Below, piece after piece: positions 1 to 6,111 of a stretch of 9,564 nt of DNA (its first letter is position 1; each line of letters starts with the position of its first letter). Source of the stretch: an uncultured Butyricicoccus sp. (lineage in GTDB: Bacteria > Bacillota > Clostridia > Oscillospirales > Butyricicoccaceae); contig URFQ01000085.1 in the NCBI GenBank assembly GCA_900547195.1, positions 1 to 9,564 of the forward strand. The letters are read 5' to 3'. Made by a program: the position numbers and the translations under genes. The notes below the pieces were generated by a model that was not told the origin of the DNA, made no database searches, and saw nothing but the letters and a program-made list of their open reading frames with translations.

Positions 1-1
1 G

Positions 2-76
2 ACCCATATTGCCAGCCTGCCCTGCGCGATTTCGATCGGCTGCCACGTCACCCGTCACGCCGAAGGCGTATTGTAA
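2..76 (+). CDS. 3' end of an unidentified coding region (partial)
   Basis: Reading from base 2 gives 24 codons that end in TAA at 74-76, with a C-terminus reading HVTRHAEGVL. Most third positions are G or C, as in the clear genes of this window, and the sequence turns AT-richer straight after the stop, which is what a gene end would look like. The start and nearly all of the protein lie outside the window. I do not recognise the family. In many Firmicutes a ComF-type gene precedes hpf, but this tail does not resemble the usual ComF C-terminus. Another frame is also open here, so the call is weak. Confidence 0.33.
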   Translation, partial: THIASLPCAISIGCHVTRHAEGVL

Positions 77-218
77 AGGCGGATCAATCTGCTCCATGTG
101 CAGAAGGTAAAATATCTAGTATTTGTGAGTATTCACCAGAAAAAATGAGCATGCATGAAATAACCTTTGTTAATCGCTTAATTTGCGCTTTTTTGGAGGG
201 GCAGGAATGCGCTGGATG

Positions 219-227
219 TGGTATACT
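219..227 (+). promoter_or_regulatory. Extended -10 promoter element upstream of hpf
   Basis: TGGTATACT is a TG-n-TATACT extended -10 element, matching the sigma-A -10 consensus at five of six bases, about 74 bases before the hpf start codon. No good -35 hexamer lies at 16-18 bases, which extended -10 promoters tolerate. The remainder of the 224-base gap (77-300) holds only the leader hairpin and no supported gene. Confidence 0.4.
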
Positions 228-241
228 TGGTGTATAGAGAA

Positions 242-270
242 CCGGAAAACATGAAAAATGTTTCCCCCGG
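242..270 (+). other. Hairpin in the hpf 5' leader
   Basis: The arms CCGG-AAAACAT and ATGTTT-CCCCCGG can pair around a GAAAA loop, with a small C bulge or a mismatch between the outer four G-C pairs and the inner six to seven pairs. It lies between the proposed start of transcription and the hpf ribosome binding site (287-294). It lacks a following T-run, so it is not an obvious terminator. It may affect mRNA stability or translation, which is inference. Confidence 0.35.
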
Positions 271-300
271 CCTCAAACGATCCTGCAAGGAGATGATGTT

Positions 301-825
301 ATGAAGTTCACCATCGTCGAGAGAAAGACCAAGGTTTCCGATGATCTGCGTGCATACGCAATGAAGAAGGTGGAAAAGCTTGATCGCTATTTCCAGACCG
401 ATGCCACCTCCACCATTACATTCAGCGAGCTGAAGGGGCGGCAGACGGTCGAAATCACCGTGAACAACGACGGCATGATTGTTCGTGCCGAAGAGACCAC
501 GACTGATATGTTTGCGTCGGTGGACGGCGCAATTAACCATATTGAACGCCAGATCCGCAAGAACAAGACCCGCCTTGAAAAGCGCCTGCGTGTCGGCGCG
601 TTCGAGAAGATGGCGGCGCAGAACGCCGAGGTGGATGAGGACAAGTTTGAAGTCATCCGTCACAAGCGCTTTGAGGTGCAGGAGATGAGCGTAGACGAGG
701 CCATTTTGCAGATGAACCTGTTGGGCCATCAATTCTTTTTCTTTAAGAACGCGGACAATGAGAATACCCCGGCGGTGATCTATACGCGCGCTGCAGGCGG
801 CTATGGTCTCATCGAAAGCGAATAA
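301..825 (+). CDS. hpf: Ribosome hibernation promoting factor, long form (HPF)
   Basis: This 174-residue protein binds the 30S subunit and, in Gram-positive bacteria, joins two 70S ribosomes into inactive 100S dimers during slow growth. Residues 1 to about 95 form the S30AE ribosome-binding domain (MKFTIVERKTKVSDDL at the start). A charged linker follows at roughly 97-115. Residues 116-172 are the C-terminal dimerisation domain, with RHKRFEV, DEAILQMNLLGHQFFFF and the terminal GGYGLIE, all characteristic of the long form. The length is normal for the family. The ATG is preceded by AAGGAGAT at 287-294, and the gene is followed at once by a terminator, so it can be expressed alone. The usual neighbour secA is not seen downstream. 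The annotation is secure. Confidence 0.96.
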   Translation: MKFTIVERKTKVSDDLRAYAMKKVEKLDRYFQTDATSTITFSELKGRQTVEITVNNDGMIVRAEETTTDMFASVDGAINHIERQIRKNKTRLEKRLRVGAFEKMAAQNAEVDEDKFEVIRHKRFEVQEMSVDEAILQMNLLGHQFFFFKNADNENTPAVIYTRAAGGYGLIESE

Positions 826-838
826 CAGCAAGTATTGG

Positions 839-869
839 ACAGGCTGGCAATCCGCCAGCCTGTTTTTCT
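839..869 (+). terminator. Rho-independent terminator after hpf
   Basis: ACAGGCTGGC (839-848) pairs perfectly with GCCAGCCTGT (854-863) around the loop AATCC, and a run of five T follows (863-867). It begins 14 bases after the hpf stop and ends only about 18 bases before the next gene's start codon, leaving no room for a separate promoter between them. Confidence 0.95.
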
Positions 870-887
870 AACATGGAGGAATCGTAT

Positions 888-1673
888 ATGCTTGAAGCAA
901 CTGCCCTGCTGCTCGCGCTGAGCACTGCGGCAACATCCACCCCGGCGCAGGTCGGGGAAATCCCGCCCGCCATTGTGGAAACCGTACAGCAGGTGGAGGA
1001 GCAGATTATCATCGAGACCACGCCGGAACCTGAGCCGGCGCCCGAACCCGTTCCGGAACCCACGCCGGAACCCGAACCGGCGAAGCCCTATGTCGCGCCA
1101 TATGGAAAGGTGCTGGGCACCTGCACGACCAAGGCCAAAGCGGGCCAGACAAACCGGAATACAAACATCCGGCTGGCATGTGAGGCGATCAATGAATATG
1201 TCGTGCAGCCGGGCGCACAGTTTTCCTTTAATACCGTGGTTGGACAGCGCACCAAGGCGCGCGGGTATAAAGAAGCGGGCGTGTATGTGAACGGCCAGGT
1301 CGATACCGGCGTGGGCGGCGGCATCTGTCAGGTATCCAGTACGCTGTTTAACGCAGCCCTGCTGTCCAACATGACCATTACAGCGCGCCGGGCGCACAGC
1401 CTGCCGGTCAGCTATCTGCCGCGTGGCCGCGATGCAGCGGTGTCGTGGGGCGGCCCGGAGTTTAAATTTAAAAACCCGTACAGCTTTCCCGTGATGGTTT
1501 GTACATATTTTAACCCGAATACCTGCGAAATCACGATTTCAATCAAGGGACGCGCGGATGCGGCGGCGCCGCAGGTGAAAATCAGCGTAACCGAAAAAAA
1601 CGGAACCTACACCACCACCCGCAGCGTGGATGGGGCGGTCAACTACACGACAACCAGCAAATACGGAAAATAA
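888..1673 (+). CDS. VanW-domain protein with Pro/Glu-rich spacer, probably exported
   Basis: The 261-residue protein carries a VanW domain from about residue 73 to 230. Recognisable motifs are NRNTNIRLACEAIN, PGAQFSFN, GGGICQVSSTLFNAAL (Cys147), HSLPVSYLPRGRDAAV (His170, Asp182) and EFKFKNPYSFPV. The family is named after an accessory gene of vancomycin-resistance clusters and is common in Clostridia. Its biochemical role is unsettled, and this gene alone says nothing about resistance. Residues 45-65 are a Pro/Glu repeat spacer of the kind seen in wall-spanning proteins. The N-terminus is hydrophobic (LLLALSTAA) but has no Lys or Arg, which is odd for a signal peptide. I chose ATG 888 because GGAGGA at 875-880 gives a seven-base spacing; the in-frame ATG at 873 overlaps that site. 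Transcription must read through the preceding terminator or begin inside hpf. Confidence 0.88.
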   Translation: MLEATALLLALSTAATSTPAQVGEIPPAIVETVQQVEEQIIIETTPEPEPAPEPVPEPTPEPEPAKPYVAPYGKVLGTCTTKAKAGQTNRNTNIRLACEAINEYVVQPGAQFSFNTVVGQRTKARGYKEAGVYVNGQVDTGVGGGICQVSSTLFNAALLSNMTITARRAHSLPVSYLPRGRDAAVSWGGPEFKFKNPYSFPVMVCTYFNPNTCEITISIKGRADAAAPQVKISVTEKNGTYTTTRSVDGAVNYTTTSKYGK

Positions 1674-1703
1674 ACGGGATTTTTTTGGATTTGTCCCAAG
1701 CGC

Positions 1704-1740
1704 AAAAAAGCCTTCCCCGCTTGAAATGGGAAGGCTTTTT
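1704..1740. terminator. Bidirectional terminator between convergent units
   Basis: AAAAAGCCTTCCC (1705-1717) pairs over 13 bases with GGGAAGGCTTTTT (1728-1740) around a ten-base loop. The T-run serves the VanW gene on the plus strand, and the matching A-run (1704-1709) gives a T-run for the dctM operon arriving on the minus strand. Confidence 0.93.
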
Positions 1741-1746
1741 GCACGG

Positions 1747-1787
1747 ACACGGTTGCGCCGCCATGTAACCAATACGCGCAACGGTGT
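1747..1787. repeat. Imperfect inverted repeat downstream of dctM
   Basis: ACACGGTTGCGC (1747-1758) and GCGCAACGGTGT (1776-1787) form a 12-base stem with one G-G mismatch and a 17-base loop. It lies between the dctM stop and the shared terminator, has no T-run of its own, and could protect the 3' end of the operon mRNA. The role is inferred. Confidence 0.5.
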
Positions 1788-1813
1788 GGCTTGTGAAAAA
1801 AGAAATGCGTCAA

Positions 1814-3103
1814 TTAGCCGCCGATCAAATGCAGGATGCCGGTGGAGAAGATCGGCACATAGGTCAGCAGCAGCAGATTGACAACGAGCAGGATGTAGAA
1901 CGGTACGGCTTCCTTGATGAACGCCTTGGTCTTACATTTGGTGATGCCGCAGGTAACGAACATCAGGGTGCCCATCGGGGGCGACAGCGCGCCGATGGCG
2001 TTGTTAAAGATGTAAACCATGGCGAACTGGATTGGGTTGATGCCGTAAGCGACCGCAATCGGGTGCAGAAGCGGCACAAGGATGATCATGGAGGCGTTGC
2101 CTTCGATGAACATGCCCACAATCAGCAGGAATACATTGACGATCAGCAGGAACACATACTTGTTGTCAATGGCGGAAACGATCCATTCGGTCAGCTGCTG
2201 CGGGACGCGCTCTTTGGTGAGGATCCACGAAAATACAGCGGCAGCGGAAACGATCAGCATGATGGAAGCGGTGGTGCATACAGTCTCCTTGAGGCCCCTG
2301 GCCAGATCTTTGGCGCGCATTTCGCGGTAGATCAGTCCGAGGAAGATCGAGTAAACGATGGCGACCGCGCCAGCCTCGGTGGCGGTAAACACGCCGAGAC
2401 GGATGCCGCCGATAATGATGATCGGCAGGCACAGCGGCAGGATGGCCGGCATCAACGCATGGCCGAACTCCGGCACGCTTAGACGTTTGGTGCGGATCGG
2501 GGCATAGCCGCGCTTTTTGGACATGAAACGCACCAGGATCATCATGGTAATGCACAACAGGCCGCCGACGCTGAAACCGCAGATGAACAGATCACCGATA
2601 GAAACATTGGCGATGCAACCGTACAGGATCATGGCGATTCCGGGCGGGATCAGCGGGGTGATCATCGCGGAAGCCGCGGTGACGACCGAGGAAAATTCCT
2701 TCGAGAATCCCTTTTTCTCCATTTCCGGGACAAGCATTTTGGCTTCCATTGCAGCGTCTGCGATGTTGGAGCCGGACAAGCCGCCCATCAGGGTGGATAG
2801 CAGGACGTTAACCTGCGCGAGGCCGCCGTGCATGCGGCCGGTGATGGCTTCACAGAAGCCCATGATGCGCGAGGTGACGCCGGTATAGTTCATCATAATG
2901 CCCGCGCAGACAAAAAACGGGATGGCGAGCAACGAAATGCTCTCGGTACCGGTGATGGTCTGCTGCGCGAAGATGATCGGGTTGACGCCCGGGTTGAGCA
3001 CAAAGTAGACCGCCGAGCCGCCAAGCACCGAAATATACACCGGCACCTTCAGGAACAGCAGCGCGAGCATGACCACCGCGGACAGGATCAGGACACTATT
3101 CAC
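1814..3103 (-). CDS. dctM: TRAP transporter large permease (DctM)
   Basis: This 429-residue membrane protein is the transport channel of a tripartite ATP-independent periplasmic-type (TRAP) importer, which couples uptake of a carboxylated substrate to an ion gradient, usually sodium. Family motifs are LSGSNIADAAMEAKMLVPEM (109-128), MITPLIPPGIAMILYG (147-162), GVFTATEAGAVAIVYS (237-252) and SPPMGTLMFV (374-383). Repeated hydrophobic stretches along the whole chain fit the family's 11-12 transmembrane helices. The start is GTG, inside the overlap GTGA with the dctQ stop, and AAAGGAGG lies about ten bases upstream on the minus strand. Overlap implies translational coupling with DctQ. It is the last gene of the operon, followed by an inverted repeat and a bidirectional terminator. 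Family identity is certain; the substrate is inferred from the neighbouring sugar-acid genes. Confidence 0.95.
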   Translation of the reverse strand: MNSVLILSAVVMLALLFLKVPVYISVLGGSAVYFVLNPGVNPIIFAQQTITGTESISLLAIPFFVCAGIMMNYTGVTSRIMGFCEAITGRMHGGLAQVNVLLSTLMGGLSGSNIADAAMEAKMLVPEMEKKGFSKEFSSVVTAASAMITPLIPPGIAMILYGCIANVSIGDLFICGFSVGGLLCITMMILVRFMSKKRGYAPIRTKRLSVPEFGHALMPAILPLCLPIIIIGGIRLGVFTATEAGAVAIVYSIFLGLIYREMRAKDLARGLKETVCTTASIMLIVSAAAVFSWILTKERVPQQLTEWIVSAIDNKYVFLLIVNVFLLIVGMFIEGNASMIILVPLLHPIAVAYGINPIQFAMVYIFNNAIGALSPPMGTLMFVTCGITKCKTKAFIKEAVPFYILLVVNLLLLTYVPIFSTGILHLIGG

Positions 3104-3603
3104 GATTCCATGGCCTCCTTTGCCTCAGATTTGACGCCCTTGACGAGCGAAAATACGTAGCTGACAGCCATCAGCACAAACGACACGGGCGCGATGCCGT
3201 AAATCAGCGCATAGGGGATTTTGATCATGCTGGTCGCGCGTCCGCTTGTGACAAACATGCCGATGAAGCCCAGACTCTGATAAAACAGATACGCGAGCAC
3301 GGCGAATACGACGACCGCGATGACCCACTCAAAGACTTTCTGCACCTTTTTCGGGAACATGTCCACAATCATCTCAATGGCGACATGGTTGCCGGTGCGG
3401 AAGGCGGCGCCGCCTGCGGCGAACACAATCCACACCATGCAGGCCATCTGCACTTCCTCCAGCCACGTAAACGGGGCCTTGAGGACGTAGCGGAAGATCA
3501 CGCCGAGAAAGGTCATGACAATCAGCGCGACCAACACGATGCAGGCCACCGCGATATCCAGGTTACCCAGCACAGATAGAAGTTTATTATTTTTCTTTTC
3601 CAA
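3100..3603 (-). CDS. dctQ: TRAP transporter small permease (DctQ)
   Basis: This 167-residue protein is the small membrane subunit that pairs with DctM. Four hydrophobic segments are visible at about 17-38, 52-68, 91-113 and 131-153. VIFRYVLKAPFTWLEE (35-50) and the RTGNHVAIEM stretch (69-78) are typical DctQ motifs. The start is TTG: AGGTGG lies seven bases before it, and the reading MEKKNNKLLSVLGNLDIAV gives a normal length. The gene follows dctP after 67 bases that contain a terminator-like hairpin, and its stop overlaps the dctM start by four bases. Confidence 0.93.
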   Translation of the reverse strand: MEKKNNKLLSVLGNLDIAVACIVLVALIVMTFLGVIFRYVLKAPFTWLEEVQMACMVWIVFAAGGAAFRTGNHVAIEMIVDMFPKKVQKVFEWVIAVVVFAVLAYLFYQSLGFIGMFVTSGRATSMIKIPYALIYGIAPVSFVLMAVSYVFSLVKGVKSEAKEAMES

Positions 3604-3627
3604 AGGTAAACCACCTCTTCAATTCAG

Positions 3628-3655
3628 AAAAATACGGCGGAGGCAGCCTCCGCCG
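3628..3655 (-). terminator. Terminator-like hairpin between dctP and dctQ
   Basis: Read on the minus strand, a nine-base G+C-rich stem (3635-3643 with 3647-3655, three-base loop) is followed by TATTTTTCT. It sits inside the operon, between the binding-protein gene and the permease genes. A partial terminator or 3' stabiliser here would give more DctP than DctQ and DctM, a common arrangement for transporter binding proteins. Its shape is seen; its effect is inferred. Confidence 0.7.
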
Positions 3656-3670
3656 CACCTTCAGACAGTC

Positions 3671-4738
3671 TTACTTACCCATTGCCTCGCAGACGGTCTT
3701 ATACAGGCCGTCGCTCCAGCCAAACAGCTTGCCCTGCTCGTAGAACGGCTGCGCCTTCTGACGGAAGCCTTCCAGCACTTCTTCGGTCGGCTCGACAACG
3801 GTGACACCCTCGTCCTTCATCTTTTGCAGATACTCTTGCTCGGACTGCTGCTGCAGCTCGTTGTTGTAAACGCCGGCCTCCTCGCAGGTGGAGACCAGAA
3901 TCTCCTGCTGCTCAGGGGTCAGGGAGTTGAACAGGTCGTTGGACATGACCAGCGTGGTGAAGTTCTTGACATGGCCGTCCAGGATCAGGTACTTGGCAAC
4001 CTCGTGCAGCTTGCGGCCGTACAGGGTAGCGAGCGGATTCTCCGCACCGTCGATGGTCTTGGTTTGCAGCGCCTGATATACGTCGCCGAGATCCATGCCG
4101 GTCGAGGTTGCGCCCAGGGTATCGAAGCCGACCGACTGAATCTGGTTGCCCGGTACGCGGATCTTCATGCCCTTGAGGTCATCGACCGTGTTCACCGGCT
4201 TGGTGGTCAGGGTATGGCGGTCGCCGTAGATCCAGTTGGAGGCGATCAGCTTAAGGCCCTTGTCCTCCAGCTTCCCACACTGCTCCTTGTACCAGTCGGA
4301 CTCAATCAGGGTCCAGCACTCATCCCAGCTGTCGAACAGGAACGGCCCGAAGACGATGCCAAAATCCGGCACGCCGTAGTCGGCGTAGAACGCGCCGTCC
4401 GCCAGGGTGACGACTGGCTCGCTGAGCAGCATGGAGTCGATCAGCTCTGCCTTGGAGCCCAGCTGGGAGTCCGGAAACAACTCGATCTTGAGCGTGCCGT
4501 TCGACTTTTTATCAACCAGTTCCTGCCACTTGACCAGGCCTTGGCCGAACGGTTCAGAGATAGAGTTTTCGAAGCCGACCTGAATAACCGTTGCATCTCC
4601 GGAAGCGGCGCCGGAAGTGGCGCCGGAAGTGGCGCCGTTTACAGAGGCGCCTGCCGTGCCGCCGTTGCTGCCGCATGCGGCCAGACCGGTCATCATCGCG
4701 CCTGCCGTCAGCAGAGCAAACAGTTTTTTCAGTTTCAT
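3671..4738 (-). CDS. dctP: TRAP transporter substrate-binding lipoprotein (DctP)
   Basis: This 355-residue protein captures the substrate outside the membrane and delivers it to DctQM. MKLKKLFALLTAGAMMTGLAAC is a lipoprotein signal with lipobox LAAC and acylated Cys22, fitting an organism without an outer membrane. A flexible Gly/Ala/Ser/Thr linker follows (23-48), then the DctP domain from about residue 51. Conserved features are PDSQLGSKAELIDSM, GMKIRVPGN with Arg194, the residue that in this family binds the substrate carboxylate, and DGAENP (230-235). The ATG has a modest AAGGGG site about nine bases upstream. It lies 61 bases after the dehydrogenase gene in the same operon. The substrate is not readable from motifs alone. 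Context argues for a hexonate or uronate, with L-galactonate the best guess. Confidence 0.94.
   Translation of the reverse strand: MKLKKLFALLTAGAMMTGLAACGSNGGTAGASVNGATSGATSGAASGDATVIQVGFENSISEPFGQGLVKWQELVDKKSNGTLKIELFPDSQLGSKAELIDSMLLSEPVVTLADGAFYADYGVPDFGIVFGPFLFDSWDECWTLIESDWYKEQCGKLEDKGLKLIASNWIYGDRHTLTTKPVNTVDDLKGMKIRVPGNQIQSVGFDTLGATSTGMDLGDVYQALQTKTIDGAENPLATLYGRKLHEVAKYLILDGHVKNFTTLVMSNDLFNSLTPEQQEILVSTCEEAGVYNNELQQQSEQEYLQKMKDEGVTVVEPTEEVLEGFRQKAQPFYEQGKLFGWSDGLYKTVCEAMGK
4599..4637 (-). repeat. 12-base tandem repeat in the dctP linker
   Basis: On the plus strand the unit CCGGAAG(C/T)GGCG occurs three times in tandem (4599-4610, 4611-4622, 4623-4634), followed by a partial copy. 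It encodes the GATSGATSGAAS part of the linker after the lipobox. Copy number can change in frame, so linker length may differ between strains. Confidence 0.85.
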
Positions 4739-4772
4739 AGGTAAATACCCCTTTCATCTTCTTTATTTGGAT

Positions 4773-4787
4773 CCTGCCCTCGGCAGG
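4773..4787 (-). other. Small hairpin between the dehydrogenase gene and dctP
   Basis: CCTGCC (4773-4778) and GGCAGG (4782-4787) pair around a three-base loop. On the minus strand no T-run follows, so it is not a sense terminator. Its position upstream of dctP suggests an mRNA processing or stability element, but nothing beyond the pairing supports this. Confidence 0.35.
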
Positions 4788-4799
4788 GTCGCTTTTTCT

Positions 4800-5828
4800 T
4801 TACTTGGTAAAGTCGAACACAACTTTAAGCATTTGGCCCGCATTCTTGTCGAAGTCCGCAAAGGCCCGCGGCGCGTCGGTCCATGCATAGGTGTTGGTGA
4901 CAATTTTCTCGAGATCGATTTTCCCACCTTTGACAAGATCGATTAATTCCAAAAAGTCTTTTTTCATCGCGTTACGCGAGCCGTAAATATTGAGTTCCTT
5001 CTTTTGGATGATGGTGAAAAAGAAATCCTCAATGTTGCGCTTGGATACGCCGATGAGCACCACGCGGCCGCCGAAGCAGGCAGCGTCGATGCAGTTCTGG
5101 AAAGTTTGCGGCATCCCGACCGCTTCAATGGTAACGTCAAAGCCGTTGCCGTCCGTCCGTTCCTCAACACCTTGTGCAAACGCCTCGGGGGACGTGTTGA
5201 GCAGCTTGTGGTCGAGGCCAAAGGTTTGGTATGCATAATCAAGCTTGGCTGGCGCCACATCGCAGATCGTGACCTCTGCGCCCATCGCCTTCGCCGCGAC
5301 GGCTGCCAGCACGCCGATCGTGCCCGCACCGACGACAAGAACTTTTTCGCCCGGCTGGACAGATGCGCGCTGTACACCGTGGTAGCTGATGCAGAACGGT
5401 TCAATCAGGGCGAGGACCTTGGGGTCGAGCCCTTTGCCGTCGTACAGACGCTCAACCGGCATGGTAATGTACTCGGAAAACGCGCCCTCGCGCTGCACGC
5501 CCATGGTCTGGTTGTCCATGCAGGCGTTCACAAGTCCACGTGCACAGGAATAACAGTGTCCGCAGTTAAAATACGGGTTGCCGGTGACGATCATACCAGG
5601 CTTGAGGCCGAAGTCGTTGTCGTCGATCTCAACGATTTCGGCGGAAAACTCATGGCCGGGAACACGGGGATAGGAGACATAGGCGTTGCCGCCGCGGTAG
5701 GAGCCAAGGTCGCTGCCGCAGACGCCTCCGTAAAGCAGCCGGAGAAGCGCTTCTCCGGGTTTCCGTACCGGCTTTTCCATTTCGCGCATGGACACCTTGC
5801 CGGGCTCATCAATGCTGATTGCTTTCAA
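4800..5828 (-). CDS. Zinc-dependent alcohol dehydrogenase, LgoD/RspB type (putative L-galactonate 5-dehydrogenase)
   Basis: This 342-residue medium-chain dehydrogenase oxidises a secondary alcohol with NAD(P). Catalytic zinc ligands are Cys37 (GVCGSD), His59-Glu60 (PGHEF) and Glu142 (ALIEPFCISYHGV). Cys89, Cys92, Cys95 and Cys103 form the structural zinc site. GAGTIG (166-171) is the Rossmann loop, and Asp189 at the end of the second strand favours NAD. The IEPF, VQRASVQPGEKVLVVGAGTIG and KKELNIYGSRNA segments resemble, from memory, E. coli LgoD (YjjN), which converts L-galactonate to D-tagaturonate, and its relative RspB. That product is the substrate of UxaB encoded nearby, which makes this activity the most economical guess. 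L-gulonate, L-idonate or another polyol dehydrogenase remain possible. The start is TTG, with AAAGGAGG eight bases upstream. It is the first gene of the operon with the TRAP genes. Confidence 0.88.
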   Translation of the reverse strand: MKAISIDEPGKVSMREMEKPVRKPGEALLRLLYGGVCGSDLGSYRGGNAYVSYPRVPGHEFSAEIVEIDDNDFGLKPGMIVTGNPYFNCGHCYSCARGLVNACMDNQTMGVQREGAFSEYITMPVERLYDGKGLDPKVLALIEPFCISYHGVQRASVQPGEKVLVVGAGTIGVLAAVAAKAMGAEVTICDVAPAKLDYAYQTFGLDHKLLNTSPEAFAQGVEERTDGNGFDVTIEAVGMPQTFQNCIDAACFGGRVVLIGVSKRNIEDFFFTIIQKKELNIYGSRNAMKKDFLELIDLVKGGKIDLEKIVTNTYAWTDAPRAFADFDKNAGQMLKVVFDFTK

Positions 5829-5864
5829 TGGAACATCCTCCTTTGTGATGCAAACAATGAAATG

Positions 5865-5891
5865 TATCCTGTCTTGTATACATCAAGGATA
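5865..5891. promoter_or_regulatory. Putative GntR operator over the start of the dehydrogenase-TRAP operon
   Basis: The plus strand reads TTGTATACATCAA (5874-5886), a near-palindrome centred on GTATAC. It is flanked symmetrically by TATCCT (5865-5870) and AGGATA (5886-5891), the latter being the -10 hexamer itself. On the minus strand the core reads TTGATGTATACAA, matching TTGATGTATACTA in front of uxaB at 12 of 13 positions. A protein bound here would block initiation. Confidence 0.65.
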
Positions 5892-5914
5892 TATCAACTT
5901 CTTCAATCTGTCAA
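5886..5914 (-). promoter_or_regulatory. Promoter of the dehydrogenase-TRAP operon
   Basis: On the minus strand a perfect TTGACA (plus positions 5909-5914) is followed after 17 bases by TATCCT (5886-5891), four of six matches to the -10 consensus. Initiation would fall about 50 bases before the TTG start codon, inside the palindrome described next. Confidence 0.75.
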
Positions 5915-6025
5915 TCGTAATTCGGAGCATCCATTTGATTTTATTAAAATCATACAATTCAAAGAAAAATAAATTGTGCAATAACGCTATAAGCAGTAAT
6001 ATAATACGTATTTCAGTAAAAAATA

Positions 6026-6054
6026 TTGCTTTTGCGTGCATTCCTCGGTATAAT
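6026..6054 (+). promoter_or_regulatory. Promoter of the GntR regulator gene
   Basis: TTGCTT (6026-6031) and a perfect TATAAT (6049-6054) are separated by 17 bases, in an AT-rich stretch that lacks coding character. Transcription would begin near 6061, about 50 bases before the start codon, leaving a short leader. Confidence 0.8.
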
Positions 6055-6056
6055 AA

Positions 6057-6073
6057 TCAATATACAATATTGA
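6057..6073. promoter_or_regulatory. Putative autoregulatory operator of the GntR gene
   Basis: TCAATAT and ATATTGA are perfect inverted repeats around the three-base centre ACA, immediately after the -10 and covering the expected transcription start. It shares the TATACAA string with the sites in front of uxaB and, in part, with the dehydrogenase site. The flanking arms differ, so binding by the same regulator is likely but not certain. Confidence 0.55.
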
Positions 6074-6111
6074 ATCCAAGGTGGATTTCCGCGAAAGGAA
6101 GGGAATTGAGG

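Noticed and set aside
201..209. GCAGGAATG, resembling a sigma-H -35 element upstream of hpf
   Set aside because: hpf is sigma-H controlled in Bacillus subtilis, but no GAAT-type -10 follows at the needed spacing, so the match is probably chance.
221..226. GTATAC in front of hpf, the same core as the GntR sites
   Set aside because: It lacks the palindromic flanks and is better explained as part of the extended -10 element; hpf has no link to sugar acids.
888..1673. Possible glycopeptide-resistance locus because of the VanW domain
   Set aside because: No vanHAX-type ligase or reductase and no VanRS two-component system is present; VanW domains are widespread in Clostridia without resistance.
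1784..2482. 232-codon open frame on the plus strand opposite dctM
   Set aside because: Its translation is low-complexity and rich in Asp, Gln, His and Arg, as expected from the complement of a membrane protein gene.
3515..4744. 409-codon open frame on the plus strand opposite dctP
   Set aside because: It is antisense to a clear DctP protein with lipobox and family motifs, its translation resembles no family, and long antisense frames are expected from the GC-rich third positions here.
4773..4797. Possible plus-strand terminator, GC hairpin followed by CTTTTTC
   Set aside because: The T-run begins five bases after the stem and no plus-strand gene precedes it; both adjacent genes are on the minus strand.
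5004..5972. 322-codon open frame on the plus strand opposite the dehydrogenase
   Set aside because: It runs over the zinc-dehydrogenase gene and its promoter region, has no recognisable domain, and is explained by base composition.
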